DNA of 64,000 bases, taken from positions 5,871,505-5,935,504 of the forward strand of contig NC_064434.1 in the NCBI RefSeq assembly GCF_023343835.1, in the 5' to 3' direction. Position numbers and translations under genes: made by a program. Positions 36,701-46,900 of the stretch are shown piece by piece. The first letter of the stretch is position 1; each line of letters begins with the position of its first letter. The DNA is from Lagopus muta (Eukaryota; Chordata; Aves; Galliformes; Phasianidae). Below the pieces are notes generated by a model. The model saw only the letters and a list, made by a program, of their open reading frames with translations. It did not search any database and was not told the DNA's origin.

Positions 36701-39700
36701 CTACACCCAGTGCCCCTGAGCAGAGCCCAGCCCTTTCCCCTTGCACCTCCTGTAGGGATTTATGGCCATGATGGGATCCCTCTGAGCCTCCCTGCTCCAG
36801 GCTGAGTGGTTTCATTCTGTGCCTTTCCCTGCAGCCAACTGGCTGCTAAAAGTGTCCGCTTCCCTCTGCACACACAGATCCCTCCCCAGACACAAATCTC
36901 CAAATTACTTCTTCCCCTGCAGAGGTTTTAATTTTAATTTAACAACCAGGTTTCTCCCCTGGCTGGAACACAAAGCTCTGCTCTGTGATGCAGCCCAGTG
37001 GGTTGGCTCTGTGGTCCCTGTGGAGGAGGAGAGAGGGAGGGAGGGATGGAGGGATAGAAGGAAGGACGGAGGGATGGAGGGAGGCAGAGAGAAAAATGGA
37101 GGGAAGGATGGAAGGATAGAGAGATGGAAGGAGAGATGAAGAAATGGAGGGAAGGATAGAGATGGAGGGAAGAATGAAGGGAGAGAGAAGGGGATGGAAG
37201 GAAGGAGATGGAGGGATAGAGAGGTGGAGGGAGAGATGGAGAATTGGAGGTAAGCATAGAGAGATGGAGGGAAGGATGAATGGAGAAAGAGCTGGAAGGA
37301 AGAATGCAGAGATGGAGGGAAGGCTGGAAGGGTGAAGGGACAGAAAGATGGAGTAAGAGAAAGAAATGGAGGGAAAGATAGATGGAGGGAAGAACGGAGG
37401 GAGAAAGGGATGGAAGGAAGGATGAAGAAATGGAGATAAGGATGGAGGGGAAGAAGCCATCAGCTGGGACATCCATCTGCCCTCAGGCCCCACATCTCCC
37501 TCCAGCAATGAGGGAAAAAATGAGAAGCCCTGGAGCCCACAGACAGCTGGAGGCAACGTGTCCCTTGTGTGCTGTGTGCAGCTCCCATCCCATCTCTCCA
37601 TGCAAACAGCCCCGTGCCAGCAGCCCTGTGCTCCCACAACCCCAGTGCCATCAGCCACCGCTGCCAGTATGGTCCCATTGCTGCTGCCCCTCCCTTGCTG
37701 GTGACAAGCAGATGGGAAAGAAAAGGCTTTGTCCCAAGAAAAGGCATGAAATATTGAGCCTGATAACACAGGGCAAGTCCTCATCCCGACCCATCGGAAG
37801 GGAGGGGAATGGCTGTGAGTAATGAGGATGAATGTGACACCACTCATCAGGCAAAGCTGCAGGCATTGGGCTGAGCCAGAGGAGCACAACATGGGTGTGT
37901 TGGTCCCACAGCCTCCTTGTTTGCTTTTGTTTGCTTGAATGCTGGACCTGGGAACTGGCGGGTGTTTATCAGAGCTGCCAGGAGCCTGCAGCACGCACAC
38001 AGATGCACACACGCAGCTTGTACACGTGCACACACAGACACACTAATGCATGCGTGCACACAAACACACTCATTTATAGAGCACAGCTGCATGCACACAG
38101 TGTATACACACAGTTGCACGCAGGACAGACCCACACGTGCGATGGTACCAGTGGCGATGCACACCCCTCTGCACGCAGCACCTGGCAAGGCCACCCCAAA
38201 TACCACCCTGCTGCCAGCTCCAGCACGAGGCCTGGCAGCGCCAGGGCTGAGCTCATGGTCCCCAAAGGGCTCGGCAAGCAACTGCTCCCTCCCTGCTATT
38301 GTGTTGTTGGGACACGTCGTCCTTCTGGCTGCTATCCCCAGCATCTCCTGGCGCGGCTCCCCAACCCCAGATCCTGCCCTGGGAGCACCCATGAGCTGCT
38401 ATGCCCTGCTCTTTCCCAAGGAATTGCAAGTCCTTCCCCAGGCACTGCTCCAGCTGCAAGCTGCACAGTGCTTGCACTCTCACCCCGTGCACACGTGCAA
38501 GCATACAGAAAGGTGCAACTTGGAGGGGGTGCATGAGGAGCTGGGAGGGAGCACAGCCAGCACAGCTGATCCCAAGAAACCAAAGGGATGCTCCACAGCA
38601 TCGTGCTCAGCAATTGAAGTGGGGGAAAGAAGGGGATTTTTGAGTGGTTGGTTGCATTTGTCTTCCCATTATGAGGTGTCAAAATGTGCACGCGTGGCAG
38701 TGGGGTGCAGCTCCATCCACCAGCACGGTTGGATGCCCGCACCAAGGCAACTTCAGTGCATGCAGAAGTCAGCTGCAGCGCTGGGATTCAACCAGCAAAA
38801 AAGCTGAGAGCAGAGTCCATAAGAGTGCAACCAGCTCAGGCTCCGTGCTCTTTTCGGGCACGAGCAGGGCTCAGCTGTGTTTTCAACCCCATAACCCCGA
38901 GCTCTGTGTTCCCCAACCACGTGCCCTCAGCTCCAGCGCGTGCCTGCGGCCTGATCCCACCCTGCAATCCATTCCCCCTTGGCAGCCCCGCTGATCTCTC
39001 CCTTCCACATCGCCTTTCTGCCGGTGCCTGGAGGAGCCAAGCAGGAGGGAGTGTGCATCCCAGGGGCGCAGCCAGAAAACCACTACAACAAACTCTTGCA
39101 AAAGAGGATATTAAAAGCAGGCTGCGTTTAGAGCACTGTGCCTCTTGGTTTTTTTTCCCCCTGCTTTTTTTATTTATTTTTTTTTTTCACCCAAAACATC
39201 CTGTTTCCTCAGTTCTTAAGTGGTTTATTTTGTTTTGTTTTTTTGTGGTTTACTCATTTTCTGCCCTTTGCCAGCTCTGGACACACACCTAGCTCAGTGG
39301 GATGCAGCAGGGCTGAGCCTGATCCTGGGCACCTCAAGGCATGGGGTGGGCTGAAGGGCCTGGCTCTCCCCGCCCCCCCCCCATGGGCAACTGGGACTTG
39401 ATTTATGGGTAGAGCGGGGATCTCAGTGCCTGCAGGACATGAGGCCCTGAAGATGCCCCAGCTGCAGCTCTCCCTGCCCCTATCAGACACCGCGATCCTG
39501 TTCCTGTTATTGCTGGAGCTGCTTTCAGCAAACAGCTGCGCCTCAGACCAGGATGAGCGTGCCTGTCCCGAGCCCTTTGCACAATTCATGGCATCCCCAG
39601 CGTGGGGTTTCTCAGTCCAACAACAACATTAAAACAATGTAATGCAAGAAATCAGTGGGAGAGGCTTCAAAATTCCAGCAAAAAACTCCGCTGTCCCTTC

Positions 39701-42700
39701 CTCAGCCCACAGAAAGCGAAATCCACCCTTTGTAAAGAATGGTCCTTGGGGTCGCATCTCCTGTCCGTGTTTTGGAGCAGTCCTGTGCTTGTTAGGGCTT
39801 GGAGATGGATGATCTCTGAGGTTCCTTCCAACCCAATCCATTCTCTGACTGTATGATAGCTGTTGTGGTGTCCCTGCCGTGCAGGGCCATGGAAAGGGAT
39901 ACAGACTGCTGCCCAAACTGAGTCCAGGACTTTGGGACAAGGGAGGACAAAAGGTAGCAGTGACACAGGGCAGAGCCAACCCCGTGGGATGTGTGCATGG
40001 GGCTGAGGTTGCAGTGTAGGGTGGGAGCCTGAAGTCCATGCTGACTCCCACAGAACAGAGCAAGAAGAAAGGAACTCATGGAGATCATTGTCCAAGCCCC
40101 AGCTCCACACAGCACCACCCAAAATCAAACCCTGTGTCTCCTTGGGAGCCATGCTCACTGCCCTGGGGAGCCCATTCTGTGCCACCTCCCATAGACCAAG
40201 CTGCCCACAACCCCATCCAACCTCCCCCCAGGGATGGGTCCAAGCCTCACAAACAGCAGACCCCATCGCCGACCCCTCTCCCCTGAAGGGATGCCATCAG
40301 CAGGTCCCCATCCCATCCTGCTCAAAGGAGCGTGGCCCCTCACTCAGCCCTTACCTGCAAGGATGAAAACACCAACGAGGATGAGGAAGACGAGGAGGTA
40401 GAGTCCCAGCACAGCATACTTGAGTGCTGCCAGGGAGCCCAGCCGCCCGCAGCGCCCGGCTGCCTTCATCCTGTGCCCGGCACCTGGGGACAGAGTGGGT
40501 GTTACGGGGAGCACCGGGCCAGTGTGGGTCCATCATCTCCAGGAGCCAATCTGCCAACATCTCAGCTGCCATAATGCTGTCAGCAATGCAGCAGGTGGGG
40601 CTGGTCGGATCCTGCCCTCTCTCAGCACTCCAGTGCACCCAACTGGATGCATCCAGCAGAAAGACTGAAGTGGGAGAAGCACGGTGGCCCCAAAGACAAA
40701 CCCAATGAGGAGGAGACCACACTTATCCACGCCCATGAACAATGCCTGCATCCAGCAGAGAACATCACAGTGGGGCTTGGGGAGCCAGCCCCATCCCATT
40801 CAATGGGCACTCTATGAGACCGAGGCGGGGATATGATGGACAAGGAGCTGGGCTGTCCCCTTCTCTTAGAGGTGTTCTCCAACCCTAACAATTCTATCGT
40901 TCTGTGATCCCATTGCACCCAGACCTTCCCCAGCCATGGGCAGTGGGTCCCTCCTGCCCAGGTTCAGGGGTCTCACGAAACCCTCCAGCCAGCAAAGGAC
41001 AACGTTGGGTGTCGGGCTCAAGACAGAGCAGATTTATGGCAGAGGGAGGTTAGTGACCAGGCTTTGAGATGATGAAGTGCTATGGTCCTGCTGGCTGATC
41101 CCAGGATCCCATGGGATCCCAGGTCTGAGGGCACCCAGAGCAGCAGAAGGTGCAAGGGCAGCTCTCACCTCCCAGCAGCCTCCCTCCCTGTAACATGCAG
41201 CTCATTACCCGCATACGGTTCCCATTTGCTGCTCGGGGCATGCTGTCACCGGCCAAACAGATGGAACCGAAGGTTTCATAATGAGCAAAGCTGCAATATT
41301 TTTCTGACATTAACACTTATATCAGGTCCTGGGAGGCTCCGGGAGGAGCTGGCCCCGAGCCCTGAACCACCCACTCCTCCCTGTTCACCACACGAGCAGC
41401 CCAGGGCTGTGCTCCGGCTCGTAACCAAGGGGAAAAGCAAATATTTCTCCCCTGCCCATCCCCGGGGGAGCTGAGCTGTGTGCTCTGCCCAGCCCCAGAA
41501 GAAGGTGGGGACTGAGAGCAGGGTTGATCCCCAGACCTATTTTGAGGTCCCTGTGTTCCTATCCCAAAGTAGGGGAGCAGTGTTTGCATGCATCCCTCCT
41601 CATCCTCATGCTGGGATGAGCCCTGCCTTGTGCTAAAGCCTCACAGGCTCAGGGCTGACCTTGTCTCTGCCCAGGGAATCATCCCATGCAGCTCTAGAGC
41701 GAACACAACCCCCTGGATCCCACAACAGTGGGTGGGGATCGGGTTCCCTGCAGTGACCTCTGTGCATAGGGAGAGCAAGGGAGGAGAGGTTTTGGCCCTG
41801 GAGACACAGGGGTTGTTGATCCAGCATACGGGGCAGCACGCTGCTGCTCAGTGCTGCAGCCAGGGCTTGGCTGCAGAGAGCTCCAACCCTTCCAGCTCCT
41901 GCTCCGTGCCAGCACTGAGCTCTGCTGGGGTGGTCCACGTGCTGCGGGGTCAGGGGGAGCACTGCAGGGTGACATCGGGTATGGGTAGCAATACTACCCA
42001 TGTAAGTGCCATGGAAAATGACTCACAGACCCAAAGCTGTGCCCATCCCAAGGGCTGGAGCACCATAGGAACACCATGGCTCTTCTCGCCTTTAGCCACC
42101 TGCGCAGCATGAGCATCCACACAGCAATTTGGCAGTGCCTGGATGCAGCCTGCCCAGGTTCCCCATTACATCCAGGGCTGCCCCATGTGTGTGAGCCTGG
42201 GAAGGCATCAGTGATATGAGCAATGTTCTGCCTCCTTAGAGAGACTGTTCCATGGTACTTGGTCTCGTGATGGAGACCAAGCCAGGACTGAGTGGAAGGA
42301 GCACTTTGTAAGCCAAGAGAAAAGAAAAAGGGCATCCCTGGGCAAAAACACTTGCATGAGAGCTGGAAGCTCAAACTTTCCCCACTAAAAGAAGCACTTC
42401 GAGCACAGCCCTGGTCAGCAGCAGAGCCCATTGTGATCCTACAGGAGCACTCATCCCCCCATGAGACCAGAAGGGACAGACAGAACAGCAGAGGAGACAC
42501 AGGGAGCTCTGTGCAGTGGGATTCCCAGAGCACTTCTCCCAAAGAACTGCAGTGGAAGGAGAGCTCCCCGCTCGGGATGGGTTCCTGCCCCCAAATGCAG
42601 CATGCAACACTCACCGTCCTCGCAGAGGTTCAGCTTGGAGAGGCTCCTGCCCTCGAAGGGCTCCTCGAAGATGGATCCGTTCTCCCTCTCGCTGAAGGTG

Positions 42701-42726
42701 TGCAGGTACATGGCCTTGTTCTCCAT
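23448..42726 (-). CDS. SCARA5: SCARA5, class A scavenger/ferritin receptor, complete
   Basis: Eight coding exons (transcript order): 42615-42726, 40355-40483, 35349-36023, 31731-31811, 30658-30756, 27058-27105, 24576-24773, 23448-23584. They sum to 1479 nt, or 492 residues; human is about 495 as recalled. It is a type II membrane receptor that takes up ligands such as L-ferritin at the cell surface. Order: cytoplasmic tail (1-59) beginning [10 protein letters not shown] with [15 protein letters not shown]; one membrane segment (about 60-80); N-glycosylated stalk (81-305) with several N-x-S/T sites; about 24 Gly-X-Y triplets (306-377); a six-cysteine group A SRCR domain (about 388-490) split over two exons as usual for that group. 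Internal coding-exon junctions are phase 1, which favours exon modularity. Ending KCVTP is slightly different from mammals. Confidence 0.97.
23600..24330. repeat. G-rich GGGATG/GGGACA minisatellite
   Basis: Dense GGGATGGGGATGAGGACAGG-type repeats in the last SCARA5 intron. The plus strand has many closely spaced G runs. Long ORFs in it (for example a 344-codon one) are artefacts of the repeat. Confidence 0.85.
24576..24773 (-). CDS. SCARA5: SCARA5 SRCR exon 1
   Basis: It encodes [20 protein letters not shown] then [20 protein letters not shown], with the first two SRCR cysteines. The acceptor is a CAGCAG tandem, so the exon may begin at 24773 or 24770 with one alanine of difference. Confidence 0.95.
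24880..25995. repeat. degenerate minisatellite, about 15/30-bp units
   Basis: Units resembling CCCAATAGCACCCTATGGA repeat for over 1 kb in a SCARA5 intron and run into a CR1 at 26003. Confidence 0.75.
26003..26240 (-). mobile_element. CR1 LINE 3' fragment
   Basis: Begins CAGAATCCCAGCGTGGTTTGG, then GGGATGGGGCACCC-type blocks and CCTCATTGTGAAGAATTTCC. Confidence 0.8.
26648..26876 (+). repeat. 77-bp tandem triplication of a CR1 3' end
   Basis: Near-identical units start at 26648, 26725 and 26802; the third diverges and ends in the canonical AATGATTCTGTGATTC terminus. The unit is the last 77 bases of a CR1. Confidence 0.85.
27058..27105 (-). CDS. SCARA5: SCARA5 collagenous exon 3
   Basis: A 48-nt exon encoding [16 protein letters not shown]: the last Gly-X-Y triplets and the start of the linker to the SRCR domain. 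Confidence 0.92.
27300..27394 (+). mobile_element. CR1 LINE 3' end, short
   Basis: Reads TCCTTCAGGTCCTTCTCAAC then CCACTCTGTGACTCTGTGAC, the double terminal repeat. Confidence 0.7.
27668..27714. repeat. (AAT)n microsatellite, about 15-16 copies
   Basis: Pure AAT run followed by an A-rich stretch to about 27733, in a SCARA5 intron. Confidence 0.95.
28230..28460 (+). mobile_element. CR1 LINE 3' fragment
   Basis: Has CAGGTTGGATACTGTGAAAA, TGCCCAGGGAGGCAGTGGGG, GGAGGTGTTCAAAGAGCAAT and the terminus GATTCTATCATTTGATG. Confidence 0.85.
28616..28725 (-). mobile_element. CR1 LINE 3' end
   Basis: Three successive terminal repeats (ATAGAATCATGGAATCATGG) then TGAGGTTGGAAAATTCCTCC. Confidence 0.85.
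28726..29720. other. SCARA5 intron, no recognised feature
   Basis: Unique-looking sequence. An imperfect palindrome (TTCCCATTTGGAAATGGG) lies near 28963-28980. No coding evidence. Confidence 0.5.
29724..29860 (-). mobile_element. two short CR1 3' ends
   Basis: Two minus-strand termini (GAATCGTAGAATCACTGC at 29724; ATAGGATCATAGTATCGTTA at 29802) in tandem. Confidence 0.75.
30523..30609 (+). mobile_element. CR1 LINE 3' end
   Basis: GGTTTAGTGGGTTGGTGGTG through TTTCCAGCCTTAATGACC, ending about 12 bases before a duplicated splice-donor motif of SCARA5. Confidence 0.75.
30658..30756 (-). CDS. SCARA5: SCARA5 collagenous exon 2
   Basis: A 99-nt exon of eleven Gly-X-Y triplets including [10 protein letters not shown] and [12 protein letters not shown]. 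Its donor motif is repeated 28 bases further into the intron. Confidence 0.94.
31149..31200. repeat. A-rich low-complexity tract
   Basis: About 50 bases of A with scattered G and T in a SCARA5 intron; no LINE body attached that I can identify. Confidence 0.6.
31731..31811 (-). CDS. SCARA5: SCARA5 collagenous exon 1
   Basis: An 81-nt exon of nine Gly-X-Y triplets beginning [10 protein letters not shown], with phase 1 at both ends. Its length is a multiple of 9, typical of collagen exons. Confidence 0.94.
32555..32645 (-). mobile_element. CR1 LINE 3' end
   Basis: ATCACAGAATGATTAAGGTTG then GGAAAAGACCTCTAAGATCA; a well-preserved terminus. Confidence 0.85.
33037..33441. repeat. pentanucleotide satellite array in distinct blocks
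   Basis: Irregular ATC/ATCCY sequence is followed by pure (ATCCT)n at 33176-33249, mixed ATCCC/ATGCC, pure (ATGCC)n at 33306-33360, and (ATCCC)n at 33361-33414. All forward frames are open because the period is 5 without stops, giving spurious PSHPI-type ORFs. SCARA5 intron. Confidence 0.95.
33795..34157 (+). repeat. CR1-terminus-derived tandem array, about 44-bp units
   Basis: At least five consecutive copies of a unit with GATCTTTAATGACCCTTCCA, CCAACCATTCC and GGGCTCTAT follow one CR1 3' end. Later copies drift back toward the canonical ATTCTATGATTCTATG. Confidence 0.85.
34597..34800 (-). mobile_element. CR1 LINE 3' fragment
   Basis: Starts ATCATAGAATCATAGAACGT, then GGGTTGGAAGGGACCTCAGA, and ends in GTGAAAAATTTCCTCC. 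Confidence 0.85.
35082..35308 (+). mobile_element. two CR1 3' ends flanking a short spacer
   Basis: Termini GATTTTGTGGTTCTGTGATGG (to 35153) and CCGTGCTATGATTCTCAGCG (to 35308). The second ends about 40 bases from the SCARA5 stalk-exon donor. Confidence 0.75.
35349..36023 (-). CDS. SCARA5: SCARA5 stalk exon
   Basis: This 675-nt exon encodes the extracellular stalk with heptad-like Leu/Val spacing and N-glycosylation sequons (NRLNES, NHSD, NNSR, NRTF, NATE, NVTE, KNIS). It ends [14 protein letters not shown], which matches mammalian SCARA5 closely as recalled. Confidence 0.96.
36137..36455. repeat. 20-bp tandem array (CCATCCACTCATCCACCTAC type)
   Basis: Roughly fifteen copies, with C/T variants, begin about 110 bases upstream of the SCARA5 stalk-exon acceptor. 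ORFs reading [10 protein letters not shown] are repeat artefacts. Confidence 0.92.
36465..36700 (-). mobile_element. CR1 LINE 3' fragment, diverged
   Basis: ACAGAACCTCAGAACCCCAG start; CTGCCCAGAGCAGTGTGCCC block. Directly abuts the 20-bp array. Confidence 0.6.
37020..37455. repeat. polypurine tract (GGA/GAA-rich)
   Basis: About 430 bases of almost only A and G with scattered T, built on GGAGGGAAGGATGGA-like units, in a SCARA5 intron. Confidence 0.9.
37985..38115. repeat. CA-rich imperfect repeat
   Basis: Alternating CACACA, TGCACA and ACACGT motifs; alternating purine-pyrimidine sequence in a SCARA5 intron. Confidence 0.7.
38120..39780. other. SCARA5 intron, no recognised gene
   Basis: Mostly unique GC-rich sequence, with T-rich runs at 39150-39245. 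No exon or CR1 end recognised. Confidence 0.5.
39790..39857 (+). mobile_element. CR1 LINE 3' end, short
   Basis: GAGGTTCCTTCCAACCCAAT then CTCTGACTGTATGAT. Confidence 0.7.
40355..40483 (-). CDS. SCARA5: SCARA5 transmembrane exon
   Basis: It encodes [20 protein letters not shown] and GVFILA, a single hydrophobic span after a basic stretch ([10 protein letters not shown]), as expected of a type II signal anchor. Confidence 0.97.
40815..40910 (+). mobile_element. CR1 LINE 3' end, short
   Basis: TAGAGGTGTTCTCCAACCCTA then ATTCTATCGTTCTGTGAT, in the SCARA5 intron after the start-codon exon. Confidence 0.7.
40911..42614. other. SCARA5 intron, no recognised gene
   Basis: Unique-looking sequence with an AT-rich core near 41200-41320. 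No coding or repeat evidence. Confidence 0.5.
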
Positions 42727-42965
42727 CCTCCCGCTGCCTGCGGGGCACGAGGGGAAGAATGGGGAGAGCTGGAGCCAGGAGCATCGCATACCTCTGTTCT
42801 CACCCAGCAGCATCCCCAAGGGGAACCAAACCAAACCGGGAGGGATGCTCGGGATGGAGGCACCGGAGCCTGCGGGCACACATCGATCCCCACACATTCC
42901 CCCGGGCTGTCCATCTTTCTGCTTCCCCCCGCCCTCCTCCCATTCCCGGGATGTTCCCCACTTAC

Positions 42966-43160
42966 CCACGCGGGACGGGATTCCCGTGGCTCTCAACACC
43001 CCCAGCGCAGCGCGATGGCCGGGATAGGAAAAGACAGCGAGGGCCCGGCGACCTCTCCCCGCCGCCCACCCGAACCCCCCCAAACCTCCCAGCCGCCTCC
43101 CATGGGCTCCCGGCCGGCAGCGGCTGCGGCGGAGCGAAGAGAGAGCTGAGCTGAACTGAG
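42966..43160 (-). promoter_or_regulatory. SCARA5: SCARA5 untranslated exon 1 and CpG promoter
   Basis: A GTAAGTGG donor at 42960-42965 ends a GC-rich leader. The exon carrying the start codon begins at 42737 after a TGCCCCGCAG acceptor. CpG-rich sequence extends to about 43300 with a long G run near 43200. The exact start site is not visible. Confidence 0.6.
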
Positions 43161-43199
43161 CCGGGCCGGGCGTGTTTTGTAGGATAGGGGCGTGAGGAA

Positions 43200-43280
43200 G
43201 GGGGGGGGGAAGCCGGGTCGGAGCCGTCCCCGCCCCGGGGCGGGCAGAGGAGGGGAGGGGGGGCAACAGGAGGGAGAGGC
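43200..43280. repeat. G-rich tract upstream of SCARA5
   Basis: A run of nine or more G near 43200 and GGGGAGGGGGGGC near 43255 lie between SCARA5 and the NUGGC copy A 3' end, inside the CpG-rich promoter flank. Confidence 0.7.
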
Positions 43281-43433
43281 CATGGGGCGAGGGCACCGCT
43301 GTAATGCACTGCTCTGTGCTGTGGCACCGCTCTGTGCTATGGCACTGCTCTGTCCTACGGCACAGTTGGTCCCTCCGGCACTGCTGCACACCGTGCTATG
43401 ACACCACGCACACTCTGGCACCAAGCTGTATCT

Positions 43434-43439
43434 TTTATT
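43434..43439 (-). other. NUGGC copy A polyadenylation signal
   Basis: AATAAA on the minus strand, with a second copy at 43451-43456. The implied 3' UTR is about 560 bases, and its end lies about 270 bases upstream of the SCARA5 promoter region. Confidence 0.6.
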
Positions 43440-43998
43440 GTATTACATGTTTTATTAGATCTCAGGCAAAGAACTTCCAGCAGAGTTGCCCTTTGGTGGG
43501 CATCTCTGTGCACCACACAGCCTGTTTCCGTGTGCACGGCTGCAGCGGTGCCTCAGGTAGACATCAGTCTGCCTCTGCTGGCTTCTACCTGAGAACCGAA
43601 AGGCAATGGGAGAAGGCATTCACCTCTGTAAAAAAAAAATAAGTACAAAAAAAAATGACACCTGACCTACAATGAATGTTCCATACAAATGCAATCAATC
43701 ACATACAGGTAATCAGTGGATCTATTCCCTGACACATGTCCACATGTGGTGGCACCTCCAGCAAGCACCAAGGCCAGCAAGGGGGAAAGCCCAAGGAGGG
43801 CTGGGATTTGCCATGGACCCAAAGGAAAGCCACACCTTCCTGGATCCTTAAGAGCTCCATTGAACCCTTAACTCTCTTTAAATCCCCCCTTGCAAGCTGG
43901 CCACCATAGAAAAGCAATGAACAGATTAAAAAGCAATAAACATAAAAAAAGCTAAAAGAAAATTGGGAAGAGAGCTTCTTCTCGCAGGACCTTTCTGG

Positions 43999-46900
43999 TC
44001 ATTCCAGTTGTTTCAGCGTTCTCAGCAAATTCTGGATTTCTTGGCATTCCCCCTGAAAATCTGCAAGGAAAAAAAGGTCGATCTAGACGTTTTCCTTAGT
44101 GGAATGCTAACATGTGATGTACGGCTGAATGGAGAGATGCGAGGCCCCAGGGATGTGCACACCCCACATCAGCCCCATCAGAGCCCGGCCCATACCCGGC
44201 AGTGCGTCCATCAGCTGGTCGTTCTGGCAGAACGCGACGCCCAGCATGCTGAGGAAGTCCTTGCTGAGCTTGGTGGTGATCTGCTCCTGCAACCAGAGAG
44301 CATGAGAGTGTCATTCTGCTGGGATGGCCAACGGGGGAATGTGAGAGATGGGACTGCTACGCTTGCTGGGGAAGCATGGTAAGGTGGAAGAGAGCAGAGG
44401 CAGAAATCAGGAAACGAATGGAACAAAGTAAGAACTCACAGGAAACGAGGGGATCGAGTCATAGCATCATAGAATCGTTGTGGTTGGAGAAGACCTCTAT
44501 GATGACCAAGTTCAACCATCAACCCATCATCACGCCCCCTATCCCATTGCTCGTCCATCCCAATTTCTGCTCACACAGCCTGGACTTCCAACAGCAATTT
44601 TTGCAGCGTGACTCACCGTCAGATCCTGGAACTGACTCATCATCTTCTCCTTTGCTTTTTCAAACATCTCCTTCCGCACCTCCAGCTCAATGTTCTGCAC
44701 CAGCGTGGCTTTGATTCGCGCACAGGTATCCTTCCCACGTATATTCGCAGCCTCTGTTATGCAACGGTGGGAAACATCACAATTGTGGAATCATCAAATC
44801 ATGCAGGTTGGAAAAGATCTCTCAGATCCCCAGGTCTGACCCCAGCCCATCCCACCATGCCCACTGTGTCCCTCAGTGCCACATCGCTGCAGTTCTGGAA
44901 CACCTCCAGGTTTGGTGACCCCACCACCACCTCCCTGGGCAGCTGTGCCACTGCAGCACTGCTCTTTTGGAGAAGAACTTTCTCCTGATACATAGAAGGC
45001 CTTTAGAGAGGAGCTGGAGTGGTATTCAGATGTAAAGCATGTGTTAAAGCCCATGAACCCTCTGTTGGTAGACTTCTACCTCTTGATCTCTCTCTTCCCA
45101 GTGCTACATGTGCTATCCTAAAATATTCCTATACCCAACAGCAAAACCTCCTTCCAAAGCCCTTCAGGCCATACCCATTGTGGGATGGGACAAAGATATC
45201 AAAAATACAAGGAATTGCTGCAATAGAGTTTGGCACTCAAATGCTTTCTTCCCTGCTAGGATGACTGTGACCAGCCGAGTGCATCACACGTCGGCACAGA
45301 TTCACACATCCTCCTTCAGAGAATTCAGGCTCTGCACTGAGAAGTCTCATCCGAGCTGGGAGAATGTGTCCTTGGCCATACAGCGAGCTCACAGCCTCAG
45401 ACGCTGAGTTAGTTAGGTGGAGAACCAGTCCTACCTTCATAACACGGCGACAGGATGGTTTGGATGGTCAACTCAAGAGATTCATAGATAGCCTTCTTCT
45501 TCAAAAGAATTTCTCTATCTATAGCTCTCATGATGATGTCGGTCTGCAGGAATTAATGCGGAGCATTTACAGCATCTCCAAACCCTCAGTGGCCAGCAGC
45601 AGGAGCAAATAGTGAACCTGTCTTCAGGCTGTTCATTCAATAGCATGGCCTCCAAGGCATGCATCACACCCTGAATTTGCACCCCAAGATGGACCCCAGG
45701 AGCACCCTGCAGCATGGGGCTTTGTTATCAGTTCTGCAGCTTGGCATCAGATCTATCCTGATCTGCTCGGCTGGGATTCCCATTTACTTTCCATTACCTG
45801 TAGGCAAGGCATCTGCCAAACCATAGTGGGTTTCTGAGGATGAAACTGGATCAGCATGAAAAACAATTCTACTACCCCTGAAGCTGGTTGTTAGAGGGTG
45901 CTCCAGACTTCCATCCAAAGCTGCTTACACACTGCAGCTCTGATTTTGCCCTACTTTGCATCCCCTGAGTCCCTGCCAAGGGGCTGCTGCCCACTCTCAG
46001 GTCTGTGCCAGCGACACAAGCTGGCATTAAGCTTCCCTCATCTTAAACTCACCTCTTGCTTGAGAAAGTTGAGCTTGGACCTGTTCATGTTTGTAACCTT
46101 CCCAAAGTCCATAAATTTGTCTTTTACCTCCTTGCTGAACTCATTGATTGAGGTCTGCAGGCTGATCCTTGTGAATGCCTGTTTTCTGTGTGTGTAAGAC
46201 CACAACGATTGTTAGACCCCAGCAGGCTTTTCCCACTTTGCTGTCCCTCCTGGGCTCTGTTTGGCCAGGCACAGGAGGGTTCATGGTACAGGGCAGCTGG
46301 GGGGTCCCAAGGCAAAATATACAGAGGAGCAAGTTGCTGTGGCACTGACATGGTCAGTGGGCATGGTGGGAATGGGTTGGGGTTGGTGATGGTGATCTTG
46401 GAACCTGAAGTGATAGAACTTGAATGGTTCTATAACTTTATTTATGGACACGATTAGTGGGCATGGTGAGATTGGGTTGGAGGTTGAACTTGATGATTGT
46501 AGGGGTCTTTCCCATGACAAGTCCATCAAATATTTTGTGTAAGTAGGTGAATTATGGTGGGGCATCTTTAATTAGTCTAGTGACTAGACAACATAATGCT
46601 ATCTCGAGTTTCTTGGGGAGGAAGAAATATAGACCTTTATGCTTCCCAAACCAGGTTGTCTGCAGATGGCTTTCCAGGAAAACTCTTTTCTTTGAGTTTC
46701 CAAGATCACTCCCTGCTCACCCACCATTCTCACCTGAATATGTTTGCAAACATCGCCCCAATTTCTGCATAGATGGGCTCAGCCAGGCAGTTGTTGATGT
46801 CTATGCGATTGAACACACGGGACACATACACTCCCTTCCTCACACACACAGCTTTCAGGGTCCTGTGGAAGCCAGAGGACGTTTTGCCTTGCTGCAGAAG

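Noticed and set aside
35779-36771. 330-codon plus-strand frame
   Set aside because: It is antisense to the SCARA5 stalk exon and then runs through the 20-bp array; no family resemblance.
36939-38033. 364-codon minus-strand frame rich in Ser, Pro and Leu
   Set aside because: It is the complement of the polypurine tract; no conserved motif and no plausible splice structure.
41200-41320. AT-rich island in the first long SCARA5 intron as an enhancer
   Set aside because: It stands out from its GC-rich surroundings, but without cross-species conservation there is nothing to support a function.
41588-43154. Several 170-310 codon frames around the SCARA5 promoter
   Set aside because: They are GC-driven frames in a CpG-rich region; the real coding content here is the minus-strand exon at 42615-42726.
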